Origin: Halicephalobus mephisto
Lineage: Eukaryota > Nematoda > Chromadorea > Rhabditida > Panagrolaimidae
Length of the DNA stretch: 64,000 nucleotides
Direction of reading: 5' to 3'
Assembly: GCA_009193035.1 (NCBI GenBank)
Contig: SWDT01000070.1
Coordinates: 496,001 to 560,000, forward strand
Part shown: piece by piece, positions 1 to 11,154 of the stretch
Numbering within the stretch: position 1 is the stretch's first letter
Layout: each line of letters begins with the position of its first letter
Translations under genes and position numbers: made by a program
Notes under the pieces: model-generated
Database searches by the model: none
What the model was told of the DNA's origin: nothing
Seen by the model: the letters and a program-made list of their open reading frames with translations, nothing else

Positions 1-2470
1 TAAGGTAAGAGATATCCCTAAGGGAGAAAACCTCATTAGGGATCAAATATTGCTGGGGAACATCTGTATAGCCAATTAATTCGACTATTTTTTTAACTAC
101 AACATTCCTTAAATAGGAAAATTTCTAAAAAAATCCAAATTTTCCTACTTTTTTTATAAAATAAAAAATATTTAAAAAATCAAAAAAATTTCAATTTCTT
201 TTTCAAATAAAAAATTAAAGCTTTTTCGATTTTTTAAAACAAAAAATTTAAATTTTCCAAAACTTTTATTTTTTTTAAATTTAAAATTTTTTTTCCTTTT
301 TTAAAATTTCTTTAATTTTTTTAAAATTTTAAATTTTTTTAAAATTTTTTTGAATTTTCATCAAAAAACGTTCTAATTTTTTTAAATTTAAAGAATTTTA
401 TTTTTTTTTGAATTTTTTTTTTGAATTTCGTCAAAAAACGTTCTAATTTTTTTGAACTTTTTTATCTTTTTTAAATTTAAAGAATTTTATTTTTTTTTAA
501 ATTTTTTTTTGAATTTTTGTCAAAAAACGTTCTAATTTTTTTGAACTTTTTTATTTTTTTTTTTTGAATTTCGTCAAAAAACGTTCTAATTTTTTTGAAC
601 TTTTTTATCATTGTCTCTAAACTTGAATAAGCTTCCGTTTTCCCTCCGGCATCATTCCGTTTTTAAAAAAGCCAAATTGACGTTTTGTTCGCTAAGCCAT
701 CTCTGGATTCTTCCTGTTTTCCGGTACTTGAAAATCCAGATTTTTTTCTCGAAACGAAAAATGAAATTTAAAGGCTTTATTGAGTACGAATGTCCTAATG
801 ATTCTGGAACCTTCATTTGCATTTTTATTTGTGTAATCAGAAACCCGGCCCATTTGACGTCAAAAACGGAATTTTTACTCTTCCTTGACCAGTTTTTTCC
901 GAAATAAAAGGGCATTTAAAAGAAGAGACTTTGTTATTCAACTTTGGTCCTGACGCGAATGACGTCACTTAAACCTTATACAACAGTTTAATTCAAAAAT
1001 TTTTTACATAAAATCAAAAAAATTATTTTTTATAAAAATTTTTGAGAAAATTATTTTTTTTGTAAAATTAAAAAAAAATTATTTTTTATATAAAATTAAA
1101 AAATTTATTTTTTTTTATAAAAATTAAAAAATTTATTTTTTTATAAAATTTAAAAAAATTATTTTTTTTATAAAATTTAAAAAAAATTATTTTTTTTATA
1201 AAATTTAAAAAAAATTATTTTTTTTATAAAAATTTTTAAAAAGATTATTTTTTTTATATAAAATTTTTTATAATTTTTAAAAGTTTATTTTTTATGAAAT
1301 TGAAAGAAATTAATTTTTTTATAAAATTTCTGAAATTTTTTATAATTTTTAAAAGTTCATTTTTTGTAAAATGTTTAAAAATGAAAATTGTATTTTTTTG
1401 CATTTATGAAATACAAAATTTTTAAATATTCAAAAGTCATTGAAGAATACTGTAAAAAATAATGAAGTCATTTTTCTTTTCGGGACCAAAACTGAATAAT
1501 GCATTTCGGTATTCTGAGTCATAAATGCTAATCCGTTAATTAAAAAACTTTTTTTATTCTAAAACGAAAAATTAAAAAATATTTTTTAATTTTAAAAATT
1601 TTTAATTTTATGAATTTTAAAAATTATTTATAAATTTTAAAAATATTTTTTAATTTTTTTAAAATTATTAAAAAAAATCTAAAAATTTTTTATAAATTTT
1701 AAAAATTATTTAAAAAATTTGAAAATATTTTATAAATTTTTAAAATTACTTTAAAAATTTCAAAATATTTCTTATTTTTTTAAAATTATTTAAAAAATTT
1801 TTAATTTTATGAACTTTTAAAATTATTTATAAATTTTAAAAAATATTTTTTAATTTTTTTAAAATTATTTATGAATTTTTAAAACTACAGTAAAAATAAG
1901 ACAATTATAATTCTTTTTGGGACTAGAAATGAACGTTGTAGTTTGTTCTTTTAAGTCCCAAATATTAATCCAGAAATTCGAAGAAATTTTTAAATTTTTT
2001 TCTTTGGCTTTCAAAACAAAAGATTAATAAATTTTTACTTTATATAATTACGGTAGAATTTTAAAAATTTTGTTTTTTAAATTATTGTAAAATTTAAATA
2101 ATTTTATTTTTTTTATCTTATTATAAAATTTTAAAAATTTTGTTTTATTAATGTAGAATTTTAAAAAATTTTATTTTTTTTTAAAATTACTGTAGAATTT
2201 TTTAAATTTTATTTTTTTAATTACTGTGAAATTTAAATAATTTTATTTTTTAAATTACTGTAGAATCTTTTAAATTCTATTTTTTTAATTACTGTAAAAT
2301 TTAAATAACTTTATTTTTAAAATTACTGAAAAATTTAAATAATTTTATTTTCTAAATTATTGTAAAATTTAAATAAATTTATTTTTAAAATTACTGTAGA
2401 ATCTTTTAAATTTTATTTTTTCAATTACTGTGGAATTTAAATAATTTTATTTTCTGAAATTTCGTTTCTT
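1..2470. repeat. A/T-rich degenerate tandem repeats, no gene seen
   Basis: No convincing exon is visible. About 350-610 holds four copies of a 60-70 bp unit containing TCAAAAAACGTTCTAA. About 1000-1400 holds some ten copies of a 28 bp A/T unit (AAAATTTAAAAAAATTATTTT-like). About 2060-2460 holds a dozen copies of a unit with ATTACTGTAGAATTTT. The open frames at 611-907 on both strands show no domain and lack the composition of real exons in this window. Confidence 0.6.
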
Positions 2471-2523
2471 TATTTAGAAAGATGTTTGGTCATGATAGTG
2501 ATCATTTATTTGAACCCTAATTT

Positions 2524-2697
2524 TTATAAATAACTGCAAAAATTGCCTTGTTTTGTCCAACTGTCGTAAAAGGGGGAGAATGCCACATCTCGTGTATCGC
2601 GTTCAGAAATAGCCCTTTTCCGAACAACGTCAATTGCCTTCTCCACTTGTGTCCTCTGTAATTTCCACAACCCGTTTTCTAATCGTCCGAAGCTCAT
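2524..2697 (-). CDS. Possible short exon or small ORF, unknown
   Basis: This short stretch is more balanced in base composition than its surroundings. On the minus strand it gives an open frame of 57 codons from an ATG at 2697, beginning MSFGRLENGLWKLQ and ending GNFCSYL before a stop. I recognise no family. The next sequence upstream on that strand is a short repeat of a CGGGGATTTT type. It could be a lone exon of an unseen gene, a relic, or chance. Confidence 0.15.
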   Translation of the reverse strand: MSFGRLENGLWKLQRTQVEKAIDVVRKRAISERDTRDVAFSPFYDSWTKQGNFCSYL

Positions 2698-2829
2698 ACG
2701 AAATGTGATTTTCGATATAAAAATCCCCGAAATTAAAAATCCCCGAAATTTAAAATCCCTGAAATTTAAAATCCCCGAAATTTTGTAATTTTTGGAATAT
2801 TTTAGAATTTCGTGAAAATTTTTCAAATA

Positions 2830-3370
2830 TTATAAAAAATTTTCAGATTTTTGAAAATTTTCTATATTTTTAAATTTTTGAAACTTTTTATTAATTTTTA
2901 GAATTTTTAAACTTTTTTATTAAATTCTAAATTTTTATTTAATTCTAAAAGTTTTAAGAGTTTTCTATATTTTTAAACTTTATTAAATTTTTAAAATTTT
3001 GAAACTTTTTATTAAATTCTAAAATTTTGAAACTTTTTTATTAAATTCTAAAATTTTTAAGAATCTTCTAGAATCTACTATTAGATTTTGGGATTTTTGA
3101 GAATCTTCTAGAATTTATTATTGGATTCTAAAATTTTTGAAACTTTTTTATTAATTTTTAGAATTTTTACTTTTTTATTAAATTCTAAATTTTTATTTAA
3201 TTCTAAAAGTTTTAAGAGTTTTCTATATTTTTAAACTTTTTTAAATTTTTAAAATTTTGAAACTTTTTTATTAAATTCTAAAATTTTTGAAACTTCTCTA
3301 TTAAATTCTAAAATTTTTAAGAATTTTCTAGAATCTACTATTAGATTCTAAAAATTTTTAAAATTTTAAT
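2830..3370. repeat. A/T-rich tandem repeat
   Basis: Repeated units of the type GAAACTTTTTTATTAAATTCTAAAATTTT. The block near 2885-3100 is largely duplicated at 3130-3350, including the words TTCTAGAATCTACTATTAG. Confidence 0.6.
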
Positions 3371-3380
3371 TTTTACAGTT

Positions 3381-3431
3381 GGATTACTCCACGTCCGGTC
3401 TCAAAGCCCCTCTGGCACAATGAAGATTGAA
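3381..3431 (+). CDS. Possible isolated terminal exon, unknown
   Basis: After a good acceptor (TTTTTACAG at about 3372-3380) the composition rises sharply. One frame reads WITPRPVSKPLWHNED and then a stop at about 3429-3431; another reads LDYSTSGLKAPLAQ and then stops. The balanced patch continues to about 3590. This looks like a last exon and 3' UTR, but no partner exons were found upstream, so it may be a gene relic. No family recognised. Confidence 0.15.
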
Positions 3432-3939
3432 TCTTTCTTTTGTGGTTGAACAGAAAGTAATTATACGGCTTTGACTGAAACTATAGATCCGATAATCCGG
3501 GATAAACAAGAGCGAAGTCTCAAGTGCGAGCCCGGTCTTCATCTGGACGGGCTTATTCCGGCCTTCAATGGCTTCTGAGTTCTCCCTAAAATTCCAAACA
3601 ATTTAATTTTAAAAATTTTTTGTTTTTTTAAATTCGATTTTTTTTTGAATTTATTTTTAGAATTTATTCAAAAAAATTAAGAACCCAGCTTTATTTAATT
3701 CTGTTAATTTGGAAATTATCCGAATTCGGAAGACTTCCGGAAGTTCGTTTTTCTCCAAAAATTCGGATTCCAGGGATCGGATTTGGGTGTTTTTGTCACA
3801 TGGAATCCAGTCTCGGGAAGTTTCGTCTTTGGGGAATCCAGAAGAATGACACCATGTCCAGATGTTCGAAAACACATTCAACCTCAGATTATTTTGCCGG
3901 TAATTAAAATTAACGAAAATTTTCCGTTCGAAATTCGTT

Positions 3940-4410
3940 AAAAAATTTTTTTATTTTTAAACTTTTTAAACATTAAAATTTCATTTAAATTTTTATTATT
4001 TTTCGTTAATTTCTCTATTTTTACAATCAACTGATATTTTTCTACAATTTTCTACGTGTTTTCATATATGAAAAATAAAATAAAACGACATTTTGAGTGA
4101 AATTTAAAAAAAAGTTAAAAATTAAAATTTCATTTAAATTATATTTTTTCCTGTTAATTTCTCTATTTTTACAATCAACTGATATTTTTCTACAATTTTC
4201 TAAGTGTTTTCATATATGAAAAATGAAAAAAAAACGACATTTTGAGTGAAATTTTAAAAAATGTTAAAAATTAAAATTTCATTTAAATTATTTTTTTTCT
4301 GTTAATTTCTCTATTTTCACAATCAACTGATATTTTTATACAATTTTATACATGTTTTCATATATGAAAAATAAAAATAAAACGAGATTTTAAACAAAAT
4401 TTAAAAAAAT
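3940..4410. repeat. Three tandem copies of a ~135 bp unit
   Basis: Three copies share TCTCTATTTTTACAATCAAC, then a TTTTCATATATGAAAAAT near-palindrome, then AACGACATTTTGAGTGAAAT. They start near 4008, 4153 and 4300. No coding content. Confidence 0.75.
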
Positions 4411-5048
4411 AAAATCACCAAACGAGTCTCGAAGGGAAAATTGGCATTCACGTCACTGACTAAAGTAATCTGAAGTTTGCTTTTCTCCTTTCTCAAAGTC
4501 TAGACATAGTTTTTTAAATTCTCCAATTTCCTAGTATTTAATCAACGACGGGATTCTGGAAGACTCGTAAACCGACTTCTTTATTACAGTAACTTTTCGA
4601 ATTTCATATATCTCAAAAATTTCCCGATGAAGAATGACCCTAATTCCCTGATGACTGACAAGTTTATAACTCTACTTTCCAAGTTTTGAGTTTTCTTGAC
4701 AAATCTTTTTTTTTAAATCTTTGTTTTTGGCTGGTTCTCGATAAGGAACGAGTTTGTGCTTGACATCAGTTTGAGGAACCCCCCAGGGACCCGATCCCCT
4801 TTTGGTTGACTATTCCCGTTTCATCCCAAAAAAGACTGGTACTTTTCGAGTTTTTTGGTCAATATATTTTTTTTAAATTTTAAAACTAGTTTTGTTCGAA
4901 ACAATGAGGAAGTTTATTCACGACCATCTTTAAAAAGGCTAATGCCAGATTTGATTCTTTTTTTGGATTTGAGACCAGATAATCCTTTTTTGCCAAAAAG
5001 AACGGAAAAATTTATCGAGAATTCGCTTCGGCAAGAAACCAGTTTTTT

Positions 5049-5256
5049 TATTTGGGAATTTATGTGGTAAGGTTAACCTCGACAAAGCGCGAGCAACTCA
5101 AGAAACACGGTCCTGAAGCGAAAAACCCTGTGTTACTGTAGGTGGGAAGAGCTGTGTGTTCATTTTGCTACTTTTATCATTATCATTTTTATTTTTATTA
5201 TCATTATCATTTTTATTATCATTATTTTTTCTTTTCCCATATGTTGTTTATATCTT
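5049..5256 (+). repeat. Dispersed repeat, copy 1 (inverted partner at 24143-24321)
   Basis: The segment containing CCTCGACAAAGCGCGAGCAA, then the GTTACTGTAGGTGGGAAGAG word, then TTCATTTTGCTACTTTTATC recurs as its reverse complement inside an intron of the tandem-C2 gene about 19 kb away. Similarity spans roughly 180-200 bp. Both copies begin at the same words (GGGAATTTATGTGGTAAG), so the element boundary there looks real. Confidence 0.85.
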
Positions 5257-5720
5257 AAATAGTTACATTTCCTTGATACGGTTTCGAAGCGAAAAACTCT
5301 GCGTTACTGTAGGCGGGAAGAACTGCGTGTTGATTTCGTTTTTTTTATCATTTTTATTTTTACTACTTTCCACTTGTTATTGTTTATGTTCTAAGCACTT
5401 TTATCTTCCTATTATTCATGTCATCCCGAAGAAAAAAAGTAGGTGCATAATCGGCTACACTACTGTAAGTAGAAAAGTCTGTGTTAGTCTTATTATTTTT
5501 TCATGTGCTATTGTTTATATCCTAAATAATTCCACTTTTTCATCTTTCATTCTGTCTCAGAGCGGAAAACTCCACATTAATGTAAGTCAAGATTGTGTTG
5601 AACATTAATTGTATTATTGTTATTGTTTTCCTTCACGTGCTATTGTTGATTTAATAAACAATTCTGACTCCCTCTTCCTTCACGCGATCTCGGAGCGGGA
5701 ACCATGCATATCAATTAGCC
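5100..5720. repeat. Degenerate tandem array, unit ~140-180 bp
   Basis: Four or five diverged copies of a module: GCGAAAAACTCTGCGTTACTG with GTAGGCGGGAAGAACTG, followed by a T-rich (TTATCATTTTTATTT) body and a TATTGTTTATATCCTAA word. Copies start near 5111, 5286, 5430, 5560 and 5690. The first copy is the one found inverted at 24.2 kb. The long hydrophobic open frame across it is only low-complexity TTATCATTTTT translated. Confidence 0.7.
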
Positions 5721-8240
5721 ACTTTGCCATAGCCAAAAAGCAGCTTTGAGTTAACTGTATTAATTTTGATCTTCACTTGATACTACGTACTTTCCTATTA
5801 TTGATATTGAATATTCTAAGCTGCTTTCCTGTCGCCCACGACCTTGAAGATGTGTTTAGATCCAGATTAGTTTCGTAATTTTACAAAATTTGTTAATTTC
5901 CTGTCAGGACAGACTGGTTCTGACTAATTTAATTCTCGTTTTCTTTGTTTGTTCTGGTGTTCCGGACTTTTGCCAGATAGTGTAATTGGATTATTAGTTA
6001 GTTATTAGTTATTCCTCGTGTCTTCTTTAATGGGAATTTGAAAAAACATGCAATCTTTTAAAGTAAACATCTCGAAAAACAAATTATACTATTATGAAAA
6101 CTAGAAGCGAACATTTTAGTCATTTTAATAAGAATTTCCGGAGTTTATGGAAATTAAAATTTCAAATGTTTGTCTAAGAATTTTCACTTGATTCTGAAAG
6201 ATTCTAGAAGTCTTCCTAGGATTTTAGGAATTCCTACATAATTATGAATAATTTCAAGTTATAAATTTTTAGGAGATTTTAGAACGCATCAGAAAGTTCT
6301 AAAAATTCTGAAACCTATAAAATTCTAGGATTGTAGTGCAGAAAAAGCTCAAAATTGGTTTTGACGCGATTTCTGTTTACCTGAATAAAAAATGGAGTCT
6401 TCCGGTGTAGTCTTGCCCTTAATACCATGGTATTTTTAAAACATAAATAATTAACTATGCGTTGGAGACAGACTACAGTATGCCCTCCTTCTTTAAGTGT
6501 TTTTTGGCAATTACAAATTACTCCTTAACCAGAAGCCAATTTTACTGGAGCCTAATTTTCATTCGAGATCCGCTGCTATTTTGTCAATTTTTGCTTCTTC
6601 ATTAAAAAATTGATTAATTCAACTCTGAAAATATTTGTTTCTTGTCGGCTTACCGCTTCAAATTTCATTGTCAATTTTTGCTGACGTAAAATTCTCCCCC
6701 TCATATTTCGTGTGAGAGAATTAGAGCCAAATTTAATCAATTCAGAATTCTTACCTTACAGAATTTAATTACGTTACTATTAAAAAGTAGGAAACTTGCA
6801 AATTTTTTAAAATTTCTTCCAAATTAATTTCCAGAATTTTCCATTTAAGACCGAAAAATGTGGGATTTTGTGATTTAAAAAGTTTGTTTTTTTCATTGTG
6901 ATTTTTTGGATTTTTATAGTTGAGAATACCAATTGCGAAATTTTGTATTTTTATGATTCTGTGAAAGTTTAGAATCATCTAATAGGTTCTGAATCATAAA
7001 ATAAAAAACGAAAATGCTTACTACAAAATCTTGAAAAATTTCCTCAGTACAACTTTTGAGAACTTTTTAGTTGAAATTGAAAACGAAAATTTTTATTTTC
7101 TTACTGCTGAGTAATTTTTGGATTATTCTTTTTTGAAGTAAAATCCTAAAAAAATTATCTTGGATTTTGCAAATTCTCAATTGAGACTAAAAATTAAATC
7201 TTGATTTGTGGACTTTGTAAACGTTCCAAAGTCATGCTTTTTAACAAATAAAATTGTTTACTATAAAATTGCAAATTGGTCCCAGACAAAAGTTGTTCTT
7301 TTATTCGGAGAAATTTTCAGTTTTTTACCAAAAACACCAAAATAGAATATTTTTGTTCGAACAGGTGCTTTTTTTTCTAGATCTTTTATGATGGAGTTCG
7401 GAATAGTTAATTAATTTCAGATTTTATCAATGGATCTCTGGGAAAATTTTGGATTTTTGGAAAAATTTTTATTAAAAAATTTGCACCTTTTCAATTTTGG
7501 ATTTTCCTGTTTTTTCTTTTTTCTAGTTTCAAGTTTCGATTCCGGAATTTAATCCAAATAAAATTAATTCTAAAGCTTTAATTTGAAATTTGATGAAACA
7601 TCGTAATTTTCTAAAAATAAATTTAATTTCAAAAGATTAAACGAATTGATCCTTTGTCGACCTCTGATTCTTGAAATTTTATTTTCTATAAAAATTTATT
7701 TATGGTTCTTTTTCGAACAGCAACATTGTTGTGAAAAATGGAAATGTTACGAGTTTCTGGAAAATTGTTTTAAACCAAATTTGTGAAACTTTCCAATCGA
7801 GACAGGAAATTACGAAATTTTACATTTAAGTGGTTTTAGATTTTGAAATTAGAAACTATAAGGACAGACATGTTTGTCGCAAATTTCCGAAGGATTGTCT
7901 CAAAAGGAATCTTCAGAACTTTCCAGTTAAGACAGGAAATTACGAAATTTATAATTAAGTGGTTTTTAGAAGATTTTAAAATTAGAAATCATAATAAAAA
8001 ATTTTTTTCATAATATTTCGAAAAAGAAATTCTCAACATGAAGGTCTAGAGCTTTCCAGTTGAGACCGAAAGTTGCGAACTTTTGAGTTTGTGCTTTCAG
8101 AAGTTTCGTAATGTGTTATTAAAAGTCTGTCACAAAATTCAGAAAAATTAATTTTTAGAATCTAGTAGAGAATGAGAATTGTGGAATTTTGTTTTTACGT
8201 GATTTTCCAAAGTTGCAAAATTATTCAATAACTTTTACTT
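5720..8240. other. Intergenic, A/T-rich, diverged repeats
   Basis: No exon is supported. From about 6990 to 8220 there are loosely repeating segments of about 130 bp with words such as CAGTTGAGAC, AGGAAATTACGAAATTT and CAAAATTTCAGAAAAA, in both polarities. The same family resembles sequence at 14630-15080 and 51300-52000. Confidence 0.5.
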
Positions 8241-8241
8241 T

Positions 8242-9601
8242 TTAACACATTCACGACCGCGTGCATGACCGGTCATGCACGCAGTGACTGCCATTTCGGA
8301 CCGCGTGCATGACCCGTCATGCACTGATTTTAAAAATGTATTTTTGCGCTAAAATGTTAAAAATAATTATTTTTTTTGCTTAAATACATTATTTAGTATC
8401 TAAAGATTCCATGATCGAAGTGGGCAGAGCAGAATGTATATTTAAAGTTTTTTATTAGAAATTTAAATTATAATACAAAAGTCAACATTTTTTGTGTTCA
8501 GTTTGAAAACAATTCAAGCAAAAATGGACCTTACACCTATCACATCTCGTGTTAACTTGCTTGGATCGATTTCTGGCAACAACTGCTCCAAATTTTTGAG
8601 ATAAATTTCTATAGCAAGCTGCGCACTGTCTATTTGTAATTCGTTTCATTCCTTGAACTTCTTCAAGTTTATGTTTTTTTGTGCGTGTTGAAGTTGTTCG
8701 TACCCAATAAGGATCTTTTGATTCTCCATAGCGATTGGTCTCTTCTACAATGAGATCCATCAATTCATCGTCGACAAATAATTGATAAAAATCAATAGGG
8801 TCTTTACAATTGTTAATTAGTTCAAGATTTAATCCAGAATTATCTCCGAACAACCACCTATCATTTTTCTGGATATCATCCTCCCAATTATCTTCAGCTT
8901 CAATACTATCACATTCCTCATCTTCAACAGGAATTACTAAGGTGTGATGGTCTGATAGTCCCCAGTCTCATTAACTTGCTGTTCATCTTCACCTTCACCC
9001 TCTTCACTCTCGAGCAAGAGTTGATCAAAATTATCTTCCAGGTCCTTGTCATTCATTGAATAAGAACTTATTTTATGAAAACCACTCAGAATCACTAAAC
9101 TATGTTATTAAATTGTAATTCTGAGTGGATGACAGTAGGTGGTGAAGAAATAATAGGGAATTTCTTTAGCGAACACACAGTAGAAAAACAGCAAAAGTGC
9201 TGGATTTCTGATTGACCAAAATATTTCAATTTTTCGTGTTTTTATATTGTCTTTCTAGCGAAGCTAGAAGTTTACAGATATTCTGGGCCTAATTGCTTAC
9301 CTGATATTCGGGGATATTTTCAAAGGCAGAAATAATATTTTTCCAAAGTATAAGCATGATCCAATGCACACCAAAAATCCCTTTTCAATAACTGAATAAC
9401 AAATAAAGTATGAATAAATACACAATTTTTTCAAAAAGTACCAAATTTATCATTTGATAAAGAAATTTTGCCAAATTGAGCAAAAAGACTACCGTGTGGG
9501 ACCGCGTGCATGACGGGTCATGCACTGTGAGGAAAAGAAAAAAAACGGCGCGGTCCGATCCGGCAGAACGCGAAAAACATGCGCTGTCGTGAATGTGTTA
9601 A
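8242..9601. mobile_element. piggyBac-type non-autonomous DNA transposon
   Basis: The element spans 8246-9597. It starts with CACATTCACGAC and ends with the exact reverse complement GTCGTGAATGTG, and TTAA lies directly outside each end (8242-8245 and 9598-9601), the target duplication of the piggyBac superfamily. Inside each end are repeated subterminal motifs: the 20-bp palindrome GTGCATGACCGGTCATGCAC near 8260-8280, a near copy near 8303-8322, and another near 9506-9525. It carries a broken transposase gene on the minus strand. Length is about 1.35 kb, well short of an autonomous piggyBac. The intact TIRs and TTAAs suggest recent insertion or mobilisation in trans. I infer this from sequence; an empty site was not seen. 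Confidence 0.9.
8482..9056 (-). pseudogene. piggyBac transposase, internally deleted and frameshifted
   Basis: The frame starts at the ATG at 9056 with an acidic N terminus (MNDKDLEDNFDQLLL, then many E/D), as in piggyBac transposases. It then hits a stop near 8944; shifting frame by one base there restores reading into EDEECDSIEAEDN and so on to 8482. The central conserved part reads GLNLELINNCKDPIDFYQLF, then DDELMDLIVEETNRY, the start of the PGBD transposase domain. Reading then jumps within about 30 residues to a C-terminal cysteine-rich finger (CAACYRN, CDRCKVHFC, CFQTEHKKC). The whole DDD catalytic core, normally about 300 residues, is missing. It cannot encode an active transposase. 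The ends might still be moved by a full-length relative elsewhere. Confidence 0.88.
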
Positions 9602-10000
9602 AAACAAAAATATATGACGAAATTTCGAAAGTTGTCTTACGTTAATTTTTAGAACTTTTCAATTGAGATTAGGAATTGTAGATTTTTATATTTTAGATAA
9701 TTTTTAAAATTATTACAAAATTTAGATAATTTTTAAAATTATTGCTGAATTTAGATAATTTTTAAAATTATTACAAAATTTAGATAATTTTTAAAATTAT
9801 TGCTGAATTTAGATAATTTTTAAAATTATTATAGAATTTAGGTAATTTTTAAAATTACTACAAAATTTAGATAATTTTTAAAATTACTACAAAATTTAGA
9901 TAATTTTTAAAATTACTACAAAATTTAGATAATTTTTAAAATTATTACAAAATTTAGATAATTTTAAAAATTATTATAGAATTTAAATAATTTCTAAAAT
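9602..10000. repeat. Tandem array of ~29 bp unit
   Basis: About eleven copies of a 29 bp unit, ATTACAAAATTTAGATAATT followed by TTTAAA, with small variants (TTGCTGAATTT, TTATAGAATTT). It begins immediately downstream of the piggyBac element. Confidence 0.85.
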
Positions 10001-10950
10001 TTCAGAAAATTGCTTTCTGTAAAGTTTCAAAAATTGTGTTGATATGAATTCCTAGAACTTTGAGATCGAAGTTTTGTATTTTTACGTTTGTGTTGTTTTG
10101 GAAAATTTTGACATGAGAATTTATAAGAATACAGATGTTTAAAAATTTTGAAAAATTATTTCAACATGGATTTTCGGGATTTTGAGACCAAAGATTTTGC
10201 ATTTTTTGTGTTTTTAAAATTATTTCGAAATTTTAAATTATGAAAAAAATGAAATTTCGAAAAAATTATTTTAACGCGAATTTTTGAATTTCTTGAGATT
10301 AGATTTTTGTATTTTTAAAATTATTTTGAAACATTTAATATTTTTGAAAAATTTCAAAAAATTTATGATTTTCTGTAATTTTATCCAAAGACCTTAAATG
10401 ATGAAGTTCCCCGGAGGCAGTCTGTTTCACTCGTGTCAGAAAATGACAGAATTGAAACTAGAAATTTTATTACGTCAAAAAAGTTGAAAAAAATTATAAT
10501 TTTCGAAATTAGTACTTGTAATTTGAAAATAGTGATAATTCTGTCTTTGTCGTAATTCAAATATAAAGTTGATTTTTATATTTTTATTTTTTTTTGAATA
10601 TTTTTATTTTTATTTTTTTTGAATATTTTTATTTTTTATTTTTTTTGAATAATTTAATTTTTATTTTTTTGAATAATTTTATTTTTATTTTTTTTTTTGA
10701 ATATTTTTATTTTTATTAATTTTTAAAATTTAAAATATATTTTTTTTTGAATTTAAAATTTATATATTTTTTAAAATTTAAAATTTATTTTTAATTTAAA
10801 GTTTTTTAAGAATATTTATAATTTAAAATTTTTTTAGTTTTTGGTTTTTAAGTTGATACTTATTCTTTGGTCATGTTTATCATCTTTTAAATTATGCCCT
10901 CAGGCGTCACGTGACAATTTTGAAATTTTTTGGAAAAAATTATTTATTTT
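10001..10950. other. A/T-rich sequence, no gene seen
   Basis: Simple A/T sequence, with runs of TTTTTATTTTTTTTGAATAT at 10560-10740. A TTTTCAG acceptor-like site ends at 10960 and could precede a 5' exon of the next gene, but no frame continues from it into the first clear exon. Confidence 0.4.
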
Positions 10951-11154
10951 AAATTTTCAGATATTTGACCAGAGATTTCCGGGAAAATGAAGGTGGTCCA
11001 GAAAGTGGCTGCAATTTAAATTTCCAGAAATATTTTGTTTTTGAGGTCAAATTTAAAAAAAAATTCTTCTTGCTCTGTTGGAGCTTCTTTAGCGATTCAG
11101 AACAAGGCTTAACCTTGCTTTTGACAAAGAAAAAATTGCCGGACAAAGCCTTGT

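Noticed and set aside
5156..5608. 150-codon open frame, very hydrophobic
   Set aside because: It is the translation of TTATCATTTTTATTTT low-complexity tandem units, with no splice or family support.
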